Assembly (NCBI RefSeq): GCF_024749045.1
Contig: NZ_CP087184.1
Span: 1,302,001 to 1,366,000 of the forward strand
Reading direction: 5' to 3'
DNA from: Pseudomonas sp. B21-028
GTDB taxonomy: Bacteria > Pseudomonadota > Gammaproteobacteria > Pseudomonadales > Pseudomonadaceae
Length of the DNA stretch: 64,000 nucleotides
The notes beneath the pieces were generated by a model. That model was given only the letters and a program-made list of their open reading frames with translations, made no database searches and was not told the origin of the DNA. Both the position numbers and the translations under genes were made by a program. The stretch's first letter is position 1; every line of letters starts with the position of its first letter. This document shows, one piece after another, positions 7,035 through 17,165 of this stretch.

Positions 7035-9737
7035 TCAGATGTTGATGCGTGTCAGGTTGGCATCGGGTTCCTGGTTGACGCTCAAATGCTGGACGATCGC
7101 GTCCTGCAGGCGACTGCACAGCAGAGGATCGGACAGCGGCTGGTTATAGGCGTCGGTGATGAAGAAGACGTCTTCCACCCGCTCGCCAAGGGTGGCGATC
7201 TTGGCGTTCTGCAACGATAAGTCGAACTCCAGGAAAATATGGCCGATCCGCGCCAGCAGGCCGGGACGGTCCGGGGCGCTGAGCTCCAGCACCGTGATCT
7301 GGCGCTGGGCATCGTTGTGGATCGTCACCTGCGGGGCGAACGCGAAGTGCTTGAGCTGGCGTGGCACCCGCCGCTGGATGATGGTCGGGTAGTCCGCCGG
7401 GTTGCGCAGGGCACTGGTGAGGCCGTCGCGAATCTGCTTGACCCGCGTCGGGTTGTCGCCAATCGAATCGCCGTCGGTGTCGAGCACGATATAGGTGTCG
7501 AGGGTGAACTGGCTGCTGGACGTGATGATCCGCGCATCGTGGATGTTGAGGTTGAGCTGGTCCATCGCGGCCACGGTCACGGCAAAGAAATCGTGTTGGT
7601 CCGGCGCGTAGATGAAGATCTGCGTGCCGCCTTCGAACTCGCGCTGCGTGGTTTCCTTGATCAACACCAACGGCCCGCCATCGGCCGGCTGCTGCAGGAT
7701 CGCGTCGCTGTGCCAGGCCACGTCGCCGGCGGTGTGGCGCAGGAAGTAATCGTCGCCCAGTTGCGACCAGAGCTGCTCGACGTCGTCCGGGTCGGTACCA
7801 CCGCGCACCAGGATATCCAGGGCCGCGCTTTGGGTGCGACGGATCTGCTCTTCGCGGTCCACCGGGTTTTCCAGGCCACGGCGCAGGGCCCGCTTGGTCT
7901 CGGTGTACAGCTGGCGCAACAGGCTGGCGCGCCAGGAGTTCCACAGGGTCGGGTTGGTGGCGTTGATGTCGGCCACGGTCAGCACGTAGAGGTAGTCCAG
8001 GCGCGTTTCATCAACGACGATCTGAGCGAAGTCGTGGATCACCTGCGGATCGGACAGGTCCTTGCGCTGGGCGGTGGTCGACATCACCAGGTGATTCTGC
8101 ACCAGCCAGACGATCAGACGGCTGTCCCAGACGGGCAACTGGTGCCGCTGGCAAAACGCTTCGGCATCCACCGCGCCGACTTCCGAGTGGTCGCCCTGGC
8201 GACCCTTGCCAATGTCGTGGTACAGACCGGCCATATAAATCAGTTCAGGCTTGGGCAGCTTGCCCATGAGCTTGCTGGCCAGCGGGAATTTCTCCGAGAC
8301 CTGGGTGTACTGCAGCTTACGCAGATGCTTGATCAGGTTCAGGGTGTGGGCATCGACGGTATAGATGTGGAACAGGTCATGCTGCATCTGCCCGACGATA
8401 AAGCCGAACTCCGGCAGGTAGCGCCCCAGGATCCCGTAGCGATTCATGCGTCGCAGGTTGCGGTGCACGCCGATCTTGCACTTGAACAGCTCGATGAACA
8501 GGCTGGTGTTGCGGATGTCATGGCGGAAGTCGTCGTCGATCAGGTGACGGTTTTCCCGCAGCAGGCGAATGGTATCGGCGCGTACTCCCTTGATTTCCGG
8601 CTGCTGGGCCATCAGCACGAAGATTTCGAGCATGGCGAAGGGAGTGCGACGGAACACGTTGGCATTGCGTGCTTCGATGTACCCGTCATGCAGCTGGAAC
8701 CGGGAGTTGATCGGCTGCGGCGGCGCGGTGTCTTCCGGTGCGAGGATGACTTCCTCGAAATGCTGGATGATCAGTTCGCTGAGCTGGGCGATGCTCATCA
8801 CCACTCGGTAGTACTGCTGCATGAAGTTTTCAATGGCCTGCTTGGCATCCTGGCCTTCGAAGCCCAGCAGGCCCGCGATGGAGCGCTGGTGGTCGAACAG
8901 CAAGCGGTCTTCGGAACGCCCGGCGAGCATGTGCAGGGCGTAGCGGACCTTCCACAGGAACTCCTGTGATGAAGCCAGCAAGGCGTTTTCGCTCTCCACC
9001 AGGAAGCCTTCGCCGGCCAGGTTGCGCAGGTTCAGCGTGCCGTACTGGCGGCGGGCGACCCAGAGGATCGTCTGGATGTCCCGCAGCCCGCCGGGCGAGC
9101 CTTTGACGTTGGGTTCCAGGTTGTATTCGGTATCGTTGTATTTGTGGTGGCGGGCTTTCTGCTCGGCGCGCTTGGCCAGGAAGAAATCCTTGCTCGGCCA
9201 CATGTGCGCGGTGCTGGTCACTTCGAGCATGCGCTGGCGCAGCTGCTCGGGGCCGGCGATGGTGCGACTTTCCATCAGGTTGGTCACCACCGTCAGGTCG
9301 GCGCGGGCCTCATCGGCGCACTCCTGCACCGAGCGCACGCTCTGGCCGACTTCCAGGCCGATGTCCCACAGCAGCGTCAGGAAACGCTCGATGGAATCGC
9401 GAAAGATCTCGTGATCGGCGCTGTCCAGCAGGATCAGCAGGTCGATGTCGGAGTAGGGGTGCAGTTCCCCACGCCCGTAGCCACCCACCGCCACCAGGGC
9501 GATGTCGGCATCCAGGCTCCAGTCGAACTGCTCCCAGGCCTTCTGCAGGATGTTGTCGACGAACCAGGCGCGGTCCTCGATCAGCCGGCGGATATCCCGG
9601 CCATCGCGAAAGCGCTGGTCGAGTACTTCGTGGGCCTGGCGGATCGCCTTCTTGAAGGCCGAGATGGGACTTGCCTTCAGGGCCAGTTCAGCCTGGAACT
9701 GGCCACGGTCGAAGAGTTCGGGATCCACCTGCGGCAT
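7035..9737 (-). CDS. glnD: Bifunctional [PII] uridylyltransferase/uridylyl-removing enzyme GlnD
   Basis: The primary nitrogen sensor. It uridylylates PII (GlnB/GlnK) when glutamine is low and deuridylylates it when glutamine is high. It has 900 residues. The nucleotidyltransferase domain carries [17 protein letters not shown] (about residues 85-101, with the two catalytic aspartates of SDID). The central HD phosphohydrolase has [19 protein letters not shown]. Two C-terminal ACT domains include [17 protein letters not shown] and [20 protein letters not shown]. The frame is open 44 codons upstream, but ATG 9737 ([10 protein letters not shown]) has an AGGAAA ribosome site 8 nt away and gives the family length. 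It sits 44 bp downstream of map on the same strand. Confidence 0.97.
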   Translation of the reverse strand: MPQVDPELFDRGQFQAELALKASPISAFKKAIRQAHEVLDQRFRDGRDIRRLIEDRAWFVDNILQKAWEQFDWSLDADIALVAVGGYGRGELHPYSDIDLLILLDSADHEIFRDSIERFLTLLWDIGLEVGQSVRSVQECADEARADLTVVTNLMESRTIAGPEQLRQRMLEVTSTAHMWPSKDFFLAKRAEQKARHHKYNDTEYNLEPNVKGSPGGLRDIQTILWVARRQYGTLNLRNLAGEGFLVESENALLASSQEFLWKVRYALHMLAGRSEDRLLFDHQRSIAGLLGFEGQDAKQAIENFMQQYYRVVMSIAQLSELIIQHFEEVILAPEDTAPPQPINSRFQLHDGYIEARNANVFRRTPFAMLEIFVLMAQQPEIKGVRADTIRLLRENRHLIDDDFRHDIRNTSLFIELFKCKIGVHRNLRRMNRYGILGRYLPEFGFIVGQMQHDLFHIYTVDAHTLNLIKHLRKLQYTQVSEKFPLASKLMGKLPKPELIYMAGLYHDIGKGRQGDHSEVGAVDAEAFCQRHQLPVWDSRLIVWLVQNHLVMSTTAQRKDLSDPQVIHDFAQIVVDETRLDYLYVLTVADINATNPTLWNSWRASLLRQLYTETKRALRRGLENPVDREEQIRRTQSAALDILVRGGTDPDDVEQLWSQLGDDYFLRHTAGDVAWHSDAILQQPADGGPLVLIKETTQREFEGGTQIFIYAPDQHDFFAVTVAAMDQLNLNIHDARIITSSSQFTLDTYIVLDTDGDSIGDNPTRVKQIRDGLTSALRNPADYPTIIQRRVPRQLKHFAFAPQVTIHNDAQRQITVLELSAPDRPGLLARIGHIFLEFDLSLQNAKIATLGERVEDVFFITDAYNQPLSDPLLCSRLQDAIVQHLSVNQEPDANLTRINI

Positions 9738-9781
9738 CGAATGGCTTTCCTTTCTATCTATAGCTGTGCGCGGTATCTGGC

Positions 9782-10564
9782 TCAGGCGGAAACGCGAGGG
9801 ATGGTGTCGTCGCTGCGCAGGGTGAAGATTTCGTACCCGGTCTCGGTCACCAGCAGGGTGTGCTCCCATTGGGCCGACAGCTTGCGGTCCTTGGTAATGG
9901 CGGTCCAGCCGTCGCCCAGGACCTTGGTGTCGGCGCGCCCCTGGTTGATCATCGGCTCGATGGTGAAAGTCATGCCCGCCTGGAGCTCCATGCCGGTGCC
10001 GGCACGGCCGTAGTGCAGGATCTGCGGTTCTTCGTGGAAGACCTTGCCAATGCCGTGGCCGCAGAATTCACGCACCACCGAAAAGCCGTTCTTCTGCGCG
10101 TGCTTCTGGATCACTTCGCCGATGTCTCCCAGGCGGCAACCTGGCTTTACCAGTTCAATGGCCATGTACATGCACTCCTGGGTGACTTTCGACAGGCGCT
10201 GGGCCCACTCCGGCACGTTGCCGACGTGGAACATGCGGCTGGTGTCGCCGTGATAGCCATCCTTGATCACGGTAACGTCGATGTTCAGCGTGTCGCCATC
10301 CTTCAACGGCTTCTCGTTGGGAATGCCGTGGCAGACCACGTGGTTGATCGAGGTACAGATCGACTTCGGGAAGCCCTTGTAGTTGAGCGGTGCCGGAATG
10401 GCTTTCTGCTCGTTGACGATGAAGTCATGGCAGATGCGGTCCAGCTCCTCGGTGGTCACGCCCGGCTTGACGTAATCGGCGATCATTTCCAGCACTTCGG
10501 CGGCAAGTTTGCCGGCGACGCGCATTTTTGCGATGTCCTCGGGTGTCTTGAGGGTGACGGTCAT
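9782..10564 (-). CDS. map: Type I methionine aminopeptidase
   Basis: Removes the N-terminal methionine from nascent proteins. It has 260 residues with the dinuclear-metal pita-bread fold. Metal ligands can be placed in [19 protein letters not shown] (two aspartates), in [15 protein letters not shown] (histidine), and in [12 protein letters not shown] and the C-terminal [20 protein letters not shown] (glutamates). It is divergent from rpsB, a conserved arrangement in gammaproteobacteria, and shares the 430-bp intergenic region with it. Confidence 0.96.
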   Translation of the reverse strand: MTVTLKTPEDIAKMRVAGKLAAEVLEMIADYVKPGVTTEELDRICHDFIVNEQKAIPAPLNYKGFPKSICTSINHVVCHGIPNEKPLKDGDTLNIDVTVIKDGYHGDTSRMFHVGNVPEWAQRLSKVTQECMYMAIELVKPGCRLGDIGEVIQKHAQKNGFSVVREFCGHGIGKVFHEEPQILHYGRAGTGMELQAGMTFTIEPMINQGRADTKVLGDGWTAITKDRKLSAQWEHTLLVTETGYEIFTLRSDDTIPRVSA

Positions 10565-10706
10565 ACAGGCTCTCTTTGCGCCCGGCGGCGCTGTTCGACA
10601 CGAAATGGGCGGCGGATGATGACCAGCACGGCCCTGAGAGAGGCGATTCTAACAGACGAACAGTACAAAGAACTCCCCAGCCCGAACTCAGTGGCGAGAG
10701 GAAGCA

Positions 10707-10796
10707 GGTGGGAGTAAAGCTTGCTCGCGATCCAGGCGACTCGATTTCTGAAGGGCCGCATAGGCTTCATCGCGGGCAAGCCTTGCTCCCGCAATC
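10707..10796. repeat. Diverged REP pair in the map-rpsB gap
   Basis: GTGGGAGTAAAGCTTGCTCGCGA at the left and its rough reverse complement TCGCGGGCAAGCCTTGCTCCCGC at the right, separated by about 45 bp. It is less well matched than other REPINs in the window. Confidence 0.7.
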
Positions 10797-10825
10797 CCCT
10801 CAATACGGGGTTTTCAGAATCCGGG

Positions 10826-10862
10826 TTCCGTTTTCGCCCTTGCTGTGGTATAAAATGCGCCG
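10826..10862 (+). promoter_or_regulatory. Probable rpsB-tsf promoter
   Basis: TATAAAAT at 10849-10856 is a strong -10 candidate. A weak TTCCGT at 10826-10831 sits 17 bp upstream of it. The following GCGCCGC GC-rich discriminator fits a stringently controlled ribosomal-protein promoter. It is placed about 140 bp before the rpsB start. Confidence 0.55.
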
Positions 10863-10996
10863 CTTTCCGGGGATGACCCCGTGAGCTTAAATCCACACAC
10901 GTGTCGACACGATGACCTGGGTGCCTTCGGCTTCTATAGCCGCTGGTTGGTCATTGGGATACGTGGAGGCCAAACCCGACTTATCAAGGAACTATC
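10863..10996 (+). promoter_or_regulatory. rpsB 5' leader, possible S2 autoregulatory element (t44-like)
   Basis: About 135 nt of untranslated leader with short GC-rich pairings (CGGGGATGACCCCG near 10868-10881; GGTGCCTTCGGCTTCTATAGCCGC near 10920-10943) before the rpsB ribosome site. In gammaproteobacteria the S2 protein binds the rpsB leader, catalogued as t44 or the S2 leader. The position fits, but I cannot confirm the fold. Confidence 0.4.
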
Positions 10997-11734
10997 ATGT
11001 CCCAAGTCAACATGCGCGATATGCTGAAGGCCGGTGTGCACTTCGGTCACCAGACCCGTTACTGGAACCCGAAAATGGGCAAGTACATTTTCGGCGCGCG
11101 TAACAAGATCCACATCATCAACCTTGAAAAAACCCTGCCGATGTTCAACGAAGCACTGACCTTCGTAGAGCGCCTGGCCCAGGGCAAAAACAAGATTCTG
11201 TTCGTCGGCACCAAGCGTTCCGCTGGCAAGATCGTTGCTGAAGAAGCAGCACGTTGCGGTTCGCCGTACGTCGATCACCGCTGGTTGGGCGGCATGCTGA
11301 CCAACTTCAAGACCATCCGCGCTTCCATCAAGCGTCTGCGTGATCTTGAAGTCCAGTCCGAAGACGGCACTTTCGCCAAGCTGACCAAGAAAGAAGCGCT
11401 GATGCGCACTCGCGATCTTGAGAAGCTGGACCGCTCCCTGGGCGGTATCAAGGACATGGGCGGTCTGCCTGACGCACTGTTCGTGATCGACGTTGACCAC
11501 GAGCGCATCGCGATCACCGAAGCCAACAAGCTGGGTATTCCGGTCATCGGCGTTGTCGATACCAACAGCAGCCCGGAAGGCGTTGACTACATCATCCCAG
11601 GCAACGATGACGCCATCCGCGCCATCCAGCTGTACATGGGTTCGATGGCTGACGCTGTTATCCGTGGTCGCAACAACGTTCAAGGCGGCACCGAAGTCTT
11701 CGCTGAAGAAGCTCCGGCAGCAGCCGCTGAGTAA
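10997..11734 (+). CDS. rpsB: 30S ribosomal protein S2
   Basis: Ribosomal protein uS2 of 245 residues, bound at the back of the 30S head-body junction. The N-terminal [20 protein letters not shown] and [26 protein letters not shown] are diagnostic, followed by the [12 protein letters not shown] and [13 protein letters not shown] blocks. It starts 9 nt after a purine-rich AAGGA. It is co-transcribed with tsf across an intervening terminator-like hairpin. Confidence 0.98.
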   Translation: MSQVNMRDMLKAGVHFGHQTRYWNPKMGKYIFGARNKIHIINLEKTLPMFNEALTFVERLAQGKNKILFVGTKRSAGKIVAEEAARCGSPYVDHRWLGGMLTNFKTIRASIKRLRDLEVQSEDGTFAKLTKKEALMRTRDLEKLDRSLGGIKDMGGLPDALFVIDVDHERIAITEANKLGIPVIGVVDTNSSPEGVDYIIPGNDDAIRAIQLYMGSMADAVIRGRNNVQGGTEVFAEEAPAAAAE

Positions 11735-11760
11735 TTGACGCCCTGGCGTTGACTCAGTAA

Positions 11761-11789
11761 GCAAAAAGGGGGCTTGGCCCCCTTTTTGC
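11761..11789 (+). terminator. Hairpin between rpsB and tsf (partial terminator/attenuator)
   Basis: GCAAAAAGGGGGC (11761-11773) and GCCCCCTTTTTGC (11777-11789) are perfect 13-bp arms with a 3-nt loop. The 3' arm supplies the T run. Such a hairpin between rpsB and tsf would tune the S2:EF-Ts ratio rather than fully stop transcription. No clear independent tsf promoter was identified in the remaining 138 bp. Confidence 0.85.
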
Positions 11790-11927
11790 CACCTCGAAAA
11801 CCATTTGTCGCCAGCGCAGGTGCCTGTTTGTTATCTGTCGCGGTCCATAAACATTGGTTTTCAGGAAGAATTGATCGCCCGTTCGATCGGGTGGAATGGT
11901 TGAAAACCTATCCAAGAGGATTTTGAA

Positions 11928-12794
11928 ATGGCAGAGATTACTGCAGCGTTGGTCAAAGAACTGCGCGAGCGTACCGGCGAAGGCATGATGGACTGCAAGA
12001 AAGCCTTGACCAAGGCTGGCGGCGACATCGAGAAAGCCATTGATGACATGCGCGCTTCGGGCGCCATCAAGGCTGCCAAGAAGGCTGGCAACGTTGCCGC
12101 TGAAGGCGCCATCGCCATCAAGGACGACGGCAAGGCCGCCGTTCTGCTGGAAGTGAACTCCCAGACCGACTTCCTGGCTCTGCAGGACGACTTCAAGGCA
12201 TTCGTCGCTGCCAGCGTCGACAAGGCCTTCGCTGACAAACTGACCGACGCAGCTCCGCTGATCGAAGCTCAGGAACAAGCGCGTCTGGTACTGGTTGGCA
12301 AGACCGGCGAGAACGTCAACATCCGTCGTCTGGTTCGCGTTGAAGGTGACGTGGTCGGTACTTACCTGCACGGCAACAAGATCGGCGTGGCTGTTGTCCT
12401 CAAGGGCGGCGACACCGAGCTGGCGAAAGACATCGCCATGCACGTTGCAGCGACCAACCCTGAGTTCCTGCTGCCTTCGGACGTTTCGGCTGAAGCGATC
12501 GAGCGCGAAAAAGGCGTTTTCCTGCAACTGAACGAAGAGAAGCTCAAGGGCAAGCCTGCCGACATCGCCGAGAAGATGGTGGCCGGTCGTATCTCCAAGT
12601 TCCTGGCCGAAGCCAGCCTGGTCGAGCAGGCGTTCGTCAAGAACCCTGAAGTCAAGGTCGGTGAGCTGGCGAAGAAAGCCGGTGCTGAAATCGTTTCCTT
12701 CACCTACTTCAAAGTAGGCGATGGCATCGAGAAGCCGGTCGACAACTTCGCTGAAGAAGTTGCCGCCCAGGTAGCTGCTGCCAGCAAGCAATAA
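11928..12794 (+). CDS. tsf: Translation elongation factor Ts
   Basis: Guanine-nucleotide exchange factor for EF-Tu, 288 residues. The N-terminal UBA-like domain ALVKELRERTGEGMMDCKKAL is diagnostic. The conserved SQTDFLALQDDF core loop, which displaces Mg-GDP from EF-Tu, follows. Start ATG 11928 has AGAGGA close upstream. It is the second gene of the rpsB operon. Confidence 0.97.
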   Translation: MAEITAALVKELRERTGEGMMDCKKALTKAGGDIEKAIDDMRASGAIKAAKKAGNVAAEGAIAIKDDGKAAVLLEVNSQTDFLALQDDFKAFVAASVDKAFADKLTDAAPLIEAQEQARLVLVGKTGENVNIRRLVRVEGDVVGTYLHGNKIGVAVVLKGGDTELAKDIAMHVAATNPEFLLPSDVSAEAIEREKGVFLQLNEEKLKGKPADIAEKMVAGRISKFLAEASLVEQAFVKNPEVKVGELAKKAGAEIVSFTYFKVGDGIEKPVDNFAEEVAAQVAAASKQ

Positions 12795-12817
12795 GACAGG
12801 TTTTACAACTGTCGCCC

Positions 12818-12853
12818 AGAAGAGGCTGCCCGCTCACGCGCGCAGCCTCTTTT
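12818..12853 (+). terminator. Intrinsic terminator after tsf
   Basis: AGAGGCTGC (12821-12829) pairs with GCAGCCTCT (12842-12850) and is followed by TTT. It closes the rpsB-tsf transcript. Confidence 0.8.
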
Positions 12854-12939
12854 CGGATGAGGATGCCGATTTTTATTGGTTTCCTGTCGGAACTGGCTTA
12901 CAAAGCCGTGTTCCGATGGCGCTGTGTCAGCGTCAAGCT

Positions 12940-12986
12940 AGGCTTTGAACGAAAAGTCGTCGAGCGGCACTTTTCGTTCAAAGCCT
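12940..12986 (+). promoter_or_regulatory. 18-bp perfect inverted repeat in the pyrH leader
   Basis: AGGCTTTGAACGAAAAGT (12940-12957) and its exact complement (12969-12986) with an 11-nt GC-rich loop. It ends 67 bp before the pyrH start and has no T tract after it, so it is not a classical terminator. It may be a leader hairpin or an operator. Confidence 0.7.
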
Positions 12987-13053
12987 GGAGTGAATGCAGG
13001 CTGCAAACAGTCTGCCAAGAATTTTCGTAAATACGCCGCAGGAGAGATTCGCA

Positions 13054-13797
13054 ATGGCTCAGCAGGGCAGTGGTTATCAGGCTCGCTATAAACGCATTCT
13101 ACTCAAGCTTAGCGGCGAGGCCCTGATGGGCTCGGAAGAGTTCGGGATCGATCCGAAAGTGCTGGACCGCATGGCCCTCGAAGTGGGTCAGTTGGTCGGG
13201 ATCGGCGTTCAGGTCGGCCTGGTCATCGGCGGCGGCAACCTGTTCCGTGGTGCAGCGCTGAGCGCGGCCGGCATGGATCGGGTCACGGGCGACCACATGG
13301 GCATGCTGGCCACTGTGATGAACGCCCTGGCTATGCGCGACGCCTTGGAGCGTGCCAATATCTCGGCCATCGTGATGTCGGCCATTTCCATGGTTGGCGT
13401 GACCGATCACTATGATCGCCGCAAAGCCATGCGCCACCTCAACGCCAAGGAAGTGGTGATTTTTGCCGCTGGTACCGGTAATCCGTTCTTCACCACGGAT
13501 TCGGCGGCGTGCCTGCGAGCGATCGAAATCGATGCCGATGTCGTGCTCAAGGCAACCAAGGTCGATGGTGTCTACACCGCCGACCCGTTCAAGGACCCGC
13601 ATGCCGAGAAGTTCGATCATCTGACCTACGATGAAGTGCTGGATCGCAAGCTGGGGGTCATGGACCTGACGGCCATCTGTCTGTGCCGCGACCACAAGAT
13701 GCCGCTGCGCGTCTTCAACATGAACAAGCCCGGTGCCCTGTTGAATATCGTACACGGCGGCGCCGAAGGAACCCTGATCGAGGAAGTTCAACAATGA
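13054..13797 (+). CDS. pyrH: UMP kinase
   Basis: Hexameric bacterial UMP kinase of the amino-acid-kinase fold, 247 residues, making UDP for pyrimidine nucleotide synthesis. [13 protein letters not shown] is the ATP-binding loop, [10 protein letters not shown] the glycine-rich loop, and [15 protein letters not shown] the UMP-binding segment. The frame opens 20 codons upstream. ATG 13054 has AGGAGA at good spacing and matches family length. Its stop overlaps the frr start by 4 bp. Confidence 0.97.
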   Translation: MAQQGSGYQARYKRILLKLSGEALMGSEEFGIDPKVLDRMALEVGQLVGIGVQVGLVIGGGNLFRGAALSAAGMDRVTGDHMGMLATVMNALAMRDALERANISAIVMSAISMVGVTDHYDRRKAMRHLNAKEVVIFAAGTGNPFFTTDSAACLRAIEIDADVVLKATKVDGVYTADPFKDPHAEKFDHLTYDEVLDRKLGVMDLTAICLCRDHKMPLRVFNMNKPGALLNIVHGGAEGTLIEEVQQ

Positions 13798-14351
13798 TCA
13801 ACGAAATCAAGAAAGACGCCCAAGCGCGTATGCAGAAGTCCCTGGAGTCCCTGAGTCACGCGTTTGGCCAGATTCGTACCGGCAAGGCGCACCCGAGCAT
13901 CCTGGGTAGCGTGATGGTTCCTTACTATGGCACCGACACGCCTATCAGCGGCGTTGCCAACATCACCGTGAAGGATTCGCGGACCCTGCAAGTCGTGGCC
14001 TTTGAGCGCAACATGCTCGCGGCAGTCGACAAGGCGATCCAGAGCGCCGGCCTGAACCTCAACCCGACCAACCTGGGCGAGTTGTTGCTGATCTCCATGC
14101 CTGCCCTGACCGAAGAAACCCGCAAAGGCTTTACCAAGCAGGCGCGCAGCGCGGCCGAGGATGCTCGGGTTGCCGTGCGCAACATCCGCCGCGATGCCCT
14201 GGGCGAGCTGAAGAAGCTGGTCAAGGACAAGGAAATCAGCGAAGACGAAGAGCGTCGCGCGGCGGCCGATATCCAGAAGCTGACCGACAAGGCAGAGGCT
14301 GATATTGATGCGGCCACCAAGCAAAAAGAAGCGGATCTGATGGCCGTATAA
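13794..14351 (+). CDS. frr: Ribosome recycling factor
   Basis: A 185-residue tRNA-mimicking factor that splits post-termination ribosomes with EF-G. The N-terminal helix [20 protein letters not shown] and the [10 protein letters not shown] motif are typical. The long C-terminal coiled coil includes [20 protein letters not shown] and ends [14 protein letters not shown] overlap with pyrH at 13794-13797. uppS follows after 13 bp. Confidence 0.97.
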   Translation: MINEIKKDAQARMQKSLESLSHAFGQIRTGKAHPSILGSVMVPYYGTDTPISGVANITVKDSRTLQVVAFERNMLAAVDKAIQSAGLNLNPTNLGELLLISMPALTEETRKGFTKQARSAAEDARVAVRNIRRDALGELKKLVKDKEISEDEERRAAADIQKLTDKAEADIDAATKQKEADLMAV

Positions 14352-14364
14352 GGGTCTCGTTTTC

Positions 14365-15120
14365 ATGGATAAGACCAAGCAGGCCGCGTCGTTCGCGGTG
14401 CCGCGCCACGTAGCGATCATCATGGACGGCAATAACCGCTGGGCCAAGAAGCGCTTCATGCCCGGTGTCGCCGGGCATAAGGCGGGGGTCGATGCGGTTC
14501 GCGCGGTCATCGAAGTGTGCGCCGAGGCTGGCGTCGAGGTGCTGACCCTGTTCGCGTTCTCCAGCGAAAACTGGCAGCGTCCGGCCGACGAAGTCAGCGC
14601 CTTGATGGAGTTGTTTCTCAAGGCCTTGCGTCGTGAGGCCAAGCGCCTCAACGAGAACAGCATCAGCCTGCGCATCATCGGTGATCGCTCGCGTTTTCAT
14701 CCGGAACTGCAGGCTGCGATGCGCGAGGCCGAGTCCGCGACGGCCGGCGCCGACCGGTTTGTCCTGCAGATCGCCGCCAACTACGGCGGTCAGTGGGACA
14801 TTGCCCAGGCAGCCCAGCGGCTGGCGCGGGAAGTCCAGGCCGGGCACTTGCGGCCGGAAGACATCACGCCTGAACTGCTGCAGACCTGTCTGGCCACGGG
14901 CGACCTGCCCTTGCCGGACCTGTGCATCCGCACCGGTGGTGAACATCGCATCAGTAATTTTCTCCTTTGGCAGCTGGCTTACGCCGAGCTGTACTTCTCC
15001 GACCTGTTCTGGCCGGACTTCAAACACGAAGCCATGCGCGTTGCGCTGGCTGATTTCGCTTCCCGTCAGCGTCGTTTCGGTAAAACGAGCGAGCAGATCG
15101 AAGCTGGAGCCCGGGTTTAA
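14365..15120 (+). CDS. uppS: Undecaprenyl diphosphate synthase
   Basis: cis-Prenyltransferase of 251 residues that extends FPP to C55-PP, the lipid carrier for peptidoglycan and O-antigen. It shows VAIIMDGNNRWAKKR (catalytic Asp after Met), FAFSSENWQRP and the C-terminal CIRTGGEHRISNFLLWQLAY blocks of the family. The stop TAA shares its last base with the cdsA ATG (15118-15122). Confidence 0.97.
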   Translation: MDKTKQAASFAVPRHVAIIMDGNNRWAKKRFMPGVAGHKAGVDAVRAVIEVCAEAGVEVLTLFAFSSENWQRPADEVSALMELFLKALRREAKRLNENSISLRIIGDRSRFHPELQAAMREAESATAGADRFVLQIAANYGGQWDIAQAAQRLAREVQAGHLRPEDITPELLQTCLATGDLPLPDLCIRTGGEHRISNFLLWQLAYAELYFSDLFWPDFKHEAMRVALADFASRQRRFGKTSEQIEAGARV

Positions 15121-15926
15121 TGCTCAAACAACGAATCATCACTGCGCTGATCCTATTGCCCATCGCCCTGTGCGGGTTCTTCCTGCTTGACGGTGCGGGC
15201 TTCGCCCTGTTCATCGGGCTGGTCGTGACACTGGGGGCGTGGGAGTGGGCGCGGCTGGCCGGCTTTGCCGCGCAGTCGGCCCGTGTGACCTACGCCGCCG
15301 TCGTGGCGGCCATGCTGTTCGTCATGTATGTGGTGCCCGGTATTGCGCCTTGGGTGTTGGGCGCCTCGGTGCTTTGGTGGGCAGCGGCAACCTTCCTGGT
15401 GTTGACCTACCCCCGCACGACCCATCATTGGGCCAATGCCGCGACCAAACTGATGATCGGCCTGTTGATCCTGCTGCCGGCCTGGCAAGGGCTCATCTGG
15501 ATCAAGCAAGGCGCGCTGGGTAACTGGCAGATCATGGCTGTGATGGTGCTGGTCTGGGGGGCCGACGTCGGGGCCTACTTCTCCGGCAAGGCATTCGGCA
15601 AGCGCAAGCTCGCGCCTAAAGTCAGCCCCGGCAAGAGCTGGGAAGGGGTCTACGGTGGCCTGGCGCTGAGCCTGGTGATCACGACGATCGTCGGGGTCAT
15701 GCGGGAATGGACGGCCGGACAGCTGCTGATAGGTCTGTTTGGCGCCGCCCTGATTGTCTTCGTCTCGGTGGTCGGTGACCTGACCGAAAGCATGTTCAAG
15801 CGCCAGTCCGGGATCAAGGACAGCAGCAACCTGCTGCCTGGCCACGGCGGCGTGCTGGATCGTATCGACAGTCTGACCGCTGCTGTCCCGATCTTCGCTG
15901 TGCTGCTGTGGATGGCGGCGTCGTGA
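15120..15926 (+). CDS. cdsA: Phosphatidate cytidylyltransferase
   Basis: Integral membrane enzyme of 268 residues that makes CDP-diacylglycerol, the precursor of all phospholipids. It has several hydrophobic segments (e.g. [20 protein letters not shown] and [14 protein letters not shown]). The C-terminal signature is [20 protein letters not shown] with the catalytic acidic residues. It overlaps the dxr start by 4 bp (GTGA). Confidence 0.97.
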   Translation: MLKQRIITALILLPIALCGFFLLDGAGFALFIGLVVTLGAWEWARLAGFAAQSARVTYAAVVAAMLFVMYVVPGIAPWVLGASVLWWAAATFLVLTYPRTTHHWANAATKLMIGLLILLPAWQGLIWIKQGALGNWQIMAVMVLVWGADVGAYFSGKAFGKRKLAPKVSPGKSWEGVYGGLALSLVITTIVGVMREWTAGQLLIGLFGAALIVFVSVVGDLTESMFKRQSGIKDSSNLLPGHGGVLDRIDSLTAAVPIFAVLLWMAAS

Positions 15927-17113
15927 GCCGCCCCCAGCAGATCACTGTCCTGGGGGCTACCGGTTCGATCGGCCTGAGTACGCTGGACGTCATCGGCCGG
16001 CACCCGGAGCGCTACCAGGTGTTCGCTCTCAGTGGCTTCACGCGCCTGAGCGAGCTGCTGGCGTTGTGCATTCGTCACACCCCGCGGTTTGCCGTGGTGC
16101 CCGAGGCCGGCGTGGCACGGGCGCTGCAGGATGACCTGCATGCGGCTGGCCTGTCGACCCGCGTGCTGGTAGGCGAGGAGGGCCTGTGCGAAGTGGCCTC
16201 CGATCCCGAGGTCGATGCGGTGATGGCGGCGATTGTCGGTGCTGCGGGGCTGCGCCCGACGCTGGCTGCGGTGGAGGCCGGCAAGAAGATCCTGTTGGCC
16301 AACAAGGAAGCGCTGGTCATGTCCGGCGCGTTGTTCATGCAGGCTGTGGGCAAAAGTGGTTCGGTGCTGCTGCCGATCGACAGTGAGCACAATGCGATTT
16401 TTCAATGTATGCCGCGGGATTTCTCTCGTGGCCTGGGTGCGGTGGGTGTCCGGCGGATCTTGCTGACAGCCTCCGGCGGTCCGTTCCGACAGACACCGCT
16501 GACAGAATTGGAGCATGTTTCACCCGAGCAGGCCTGTGCTCATCCGAACTGGTCCATGGGGCGCAAGATTTCCGTGGATTCGGCCAGCATGATGAACAAG
16601 GGCCTTGAGCTGATCGAGGCTTGCTGGCTTTTCGATGCCAGGCCGTCCCAGGTCGAGGTGGTGATTCATCCGCAGAGCGTGATTCACTCGCTGGTGGACT
16701 ATGTTGACGGTTCAGTGCTGGCCCAATTGGGCAACCCGGACATGCGCACGCCCATCGCCAGCGCGCTGGCCTGGCCGGATCGAATCGATTCGGGTGTGGC
16801 GCCGCTGGACCTGTTTGCCGTCGCCCGCCTGGATTTCCAGGCCCCCGATGAGCAACGCTTCCCTTGCCTGCGCCTGGCGCGGCAAGCGGCCGAGGCGGGC
16901 AACAGTGCCCCGGCCATGTTGAACGCCGCCAATGAGGTGGCGGTGGCCGCGTTTCTTGATGGACGTGTCCGTTACCTCGAGATCGCGAGTATCATCGAGG
17001 AAGTCTTGAATCTCGAGGCCGTGGTTTCCCTCGATGATCTCGAAGCGGTGTTCACCGTGGATGCCCGGGCCCGCGAGCTGGCGGGTCAGTGGTTGAGGCG
17101 CCACGGGCGTTGA
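15923..17113 (+). CDS. dxr: 1-deoxy-D-xylulose 5-phosphate reductoisomerase
   Basis: First committed enzyme of the MEP isoprenoid pathway, 396 residues, NADPH-dependent. The N-terminal [18 protein letters not shown] is the NADPH fold. [14 protein letters not shown] and [17 protein letters not shown] carry the metal and substrate ligands. The GTG at 15923 gives [11 protein letters not shown] and the usual length. An earlier in-frame GTG at 15908 would add 5 residues inside cdsA and is less likely. Confidence 0.96.
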   Translation: MSRPQQITVLGATGSIGLSTLDVIGRHPERYQVFALSGFTRLSELLALCIRHTPRFAVVPEAGVARALQDDLHAAGLSTRVLVGEEGLCEVASDPEVDAVMAAIVGAAGLRPTLAAVEAGKKILLANKEALVMSGALFMQAVGKSGSVLLPIDSEHNAIFQCMPRDFSRGLGAVGVRRILLTASGGPFRQTPLTELEHVSPEQACAHPNWSMGRKISVDSASMMNKGLELIEACWLFDARPSQVEVVIHPQSVIHSLVDYVDGSVLAQLGNPDMRTPIASALAWPDRIDSGVAPLDLFAVARLDFQAPDEQRFPCLRLARQAAEAGNSAPAMLNAANEVAVAAFLDGRVRYLEIASIIEEVLNLEAVVSLDDLEAVFTVDARARELAGQWLRRHGR

Positions 17114-17165
17114 GGCTGCGGTACGTTAGCCGGGGCTGCCCTGGACAGGATTGCGGAGAAAACAG

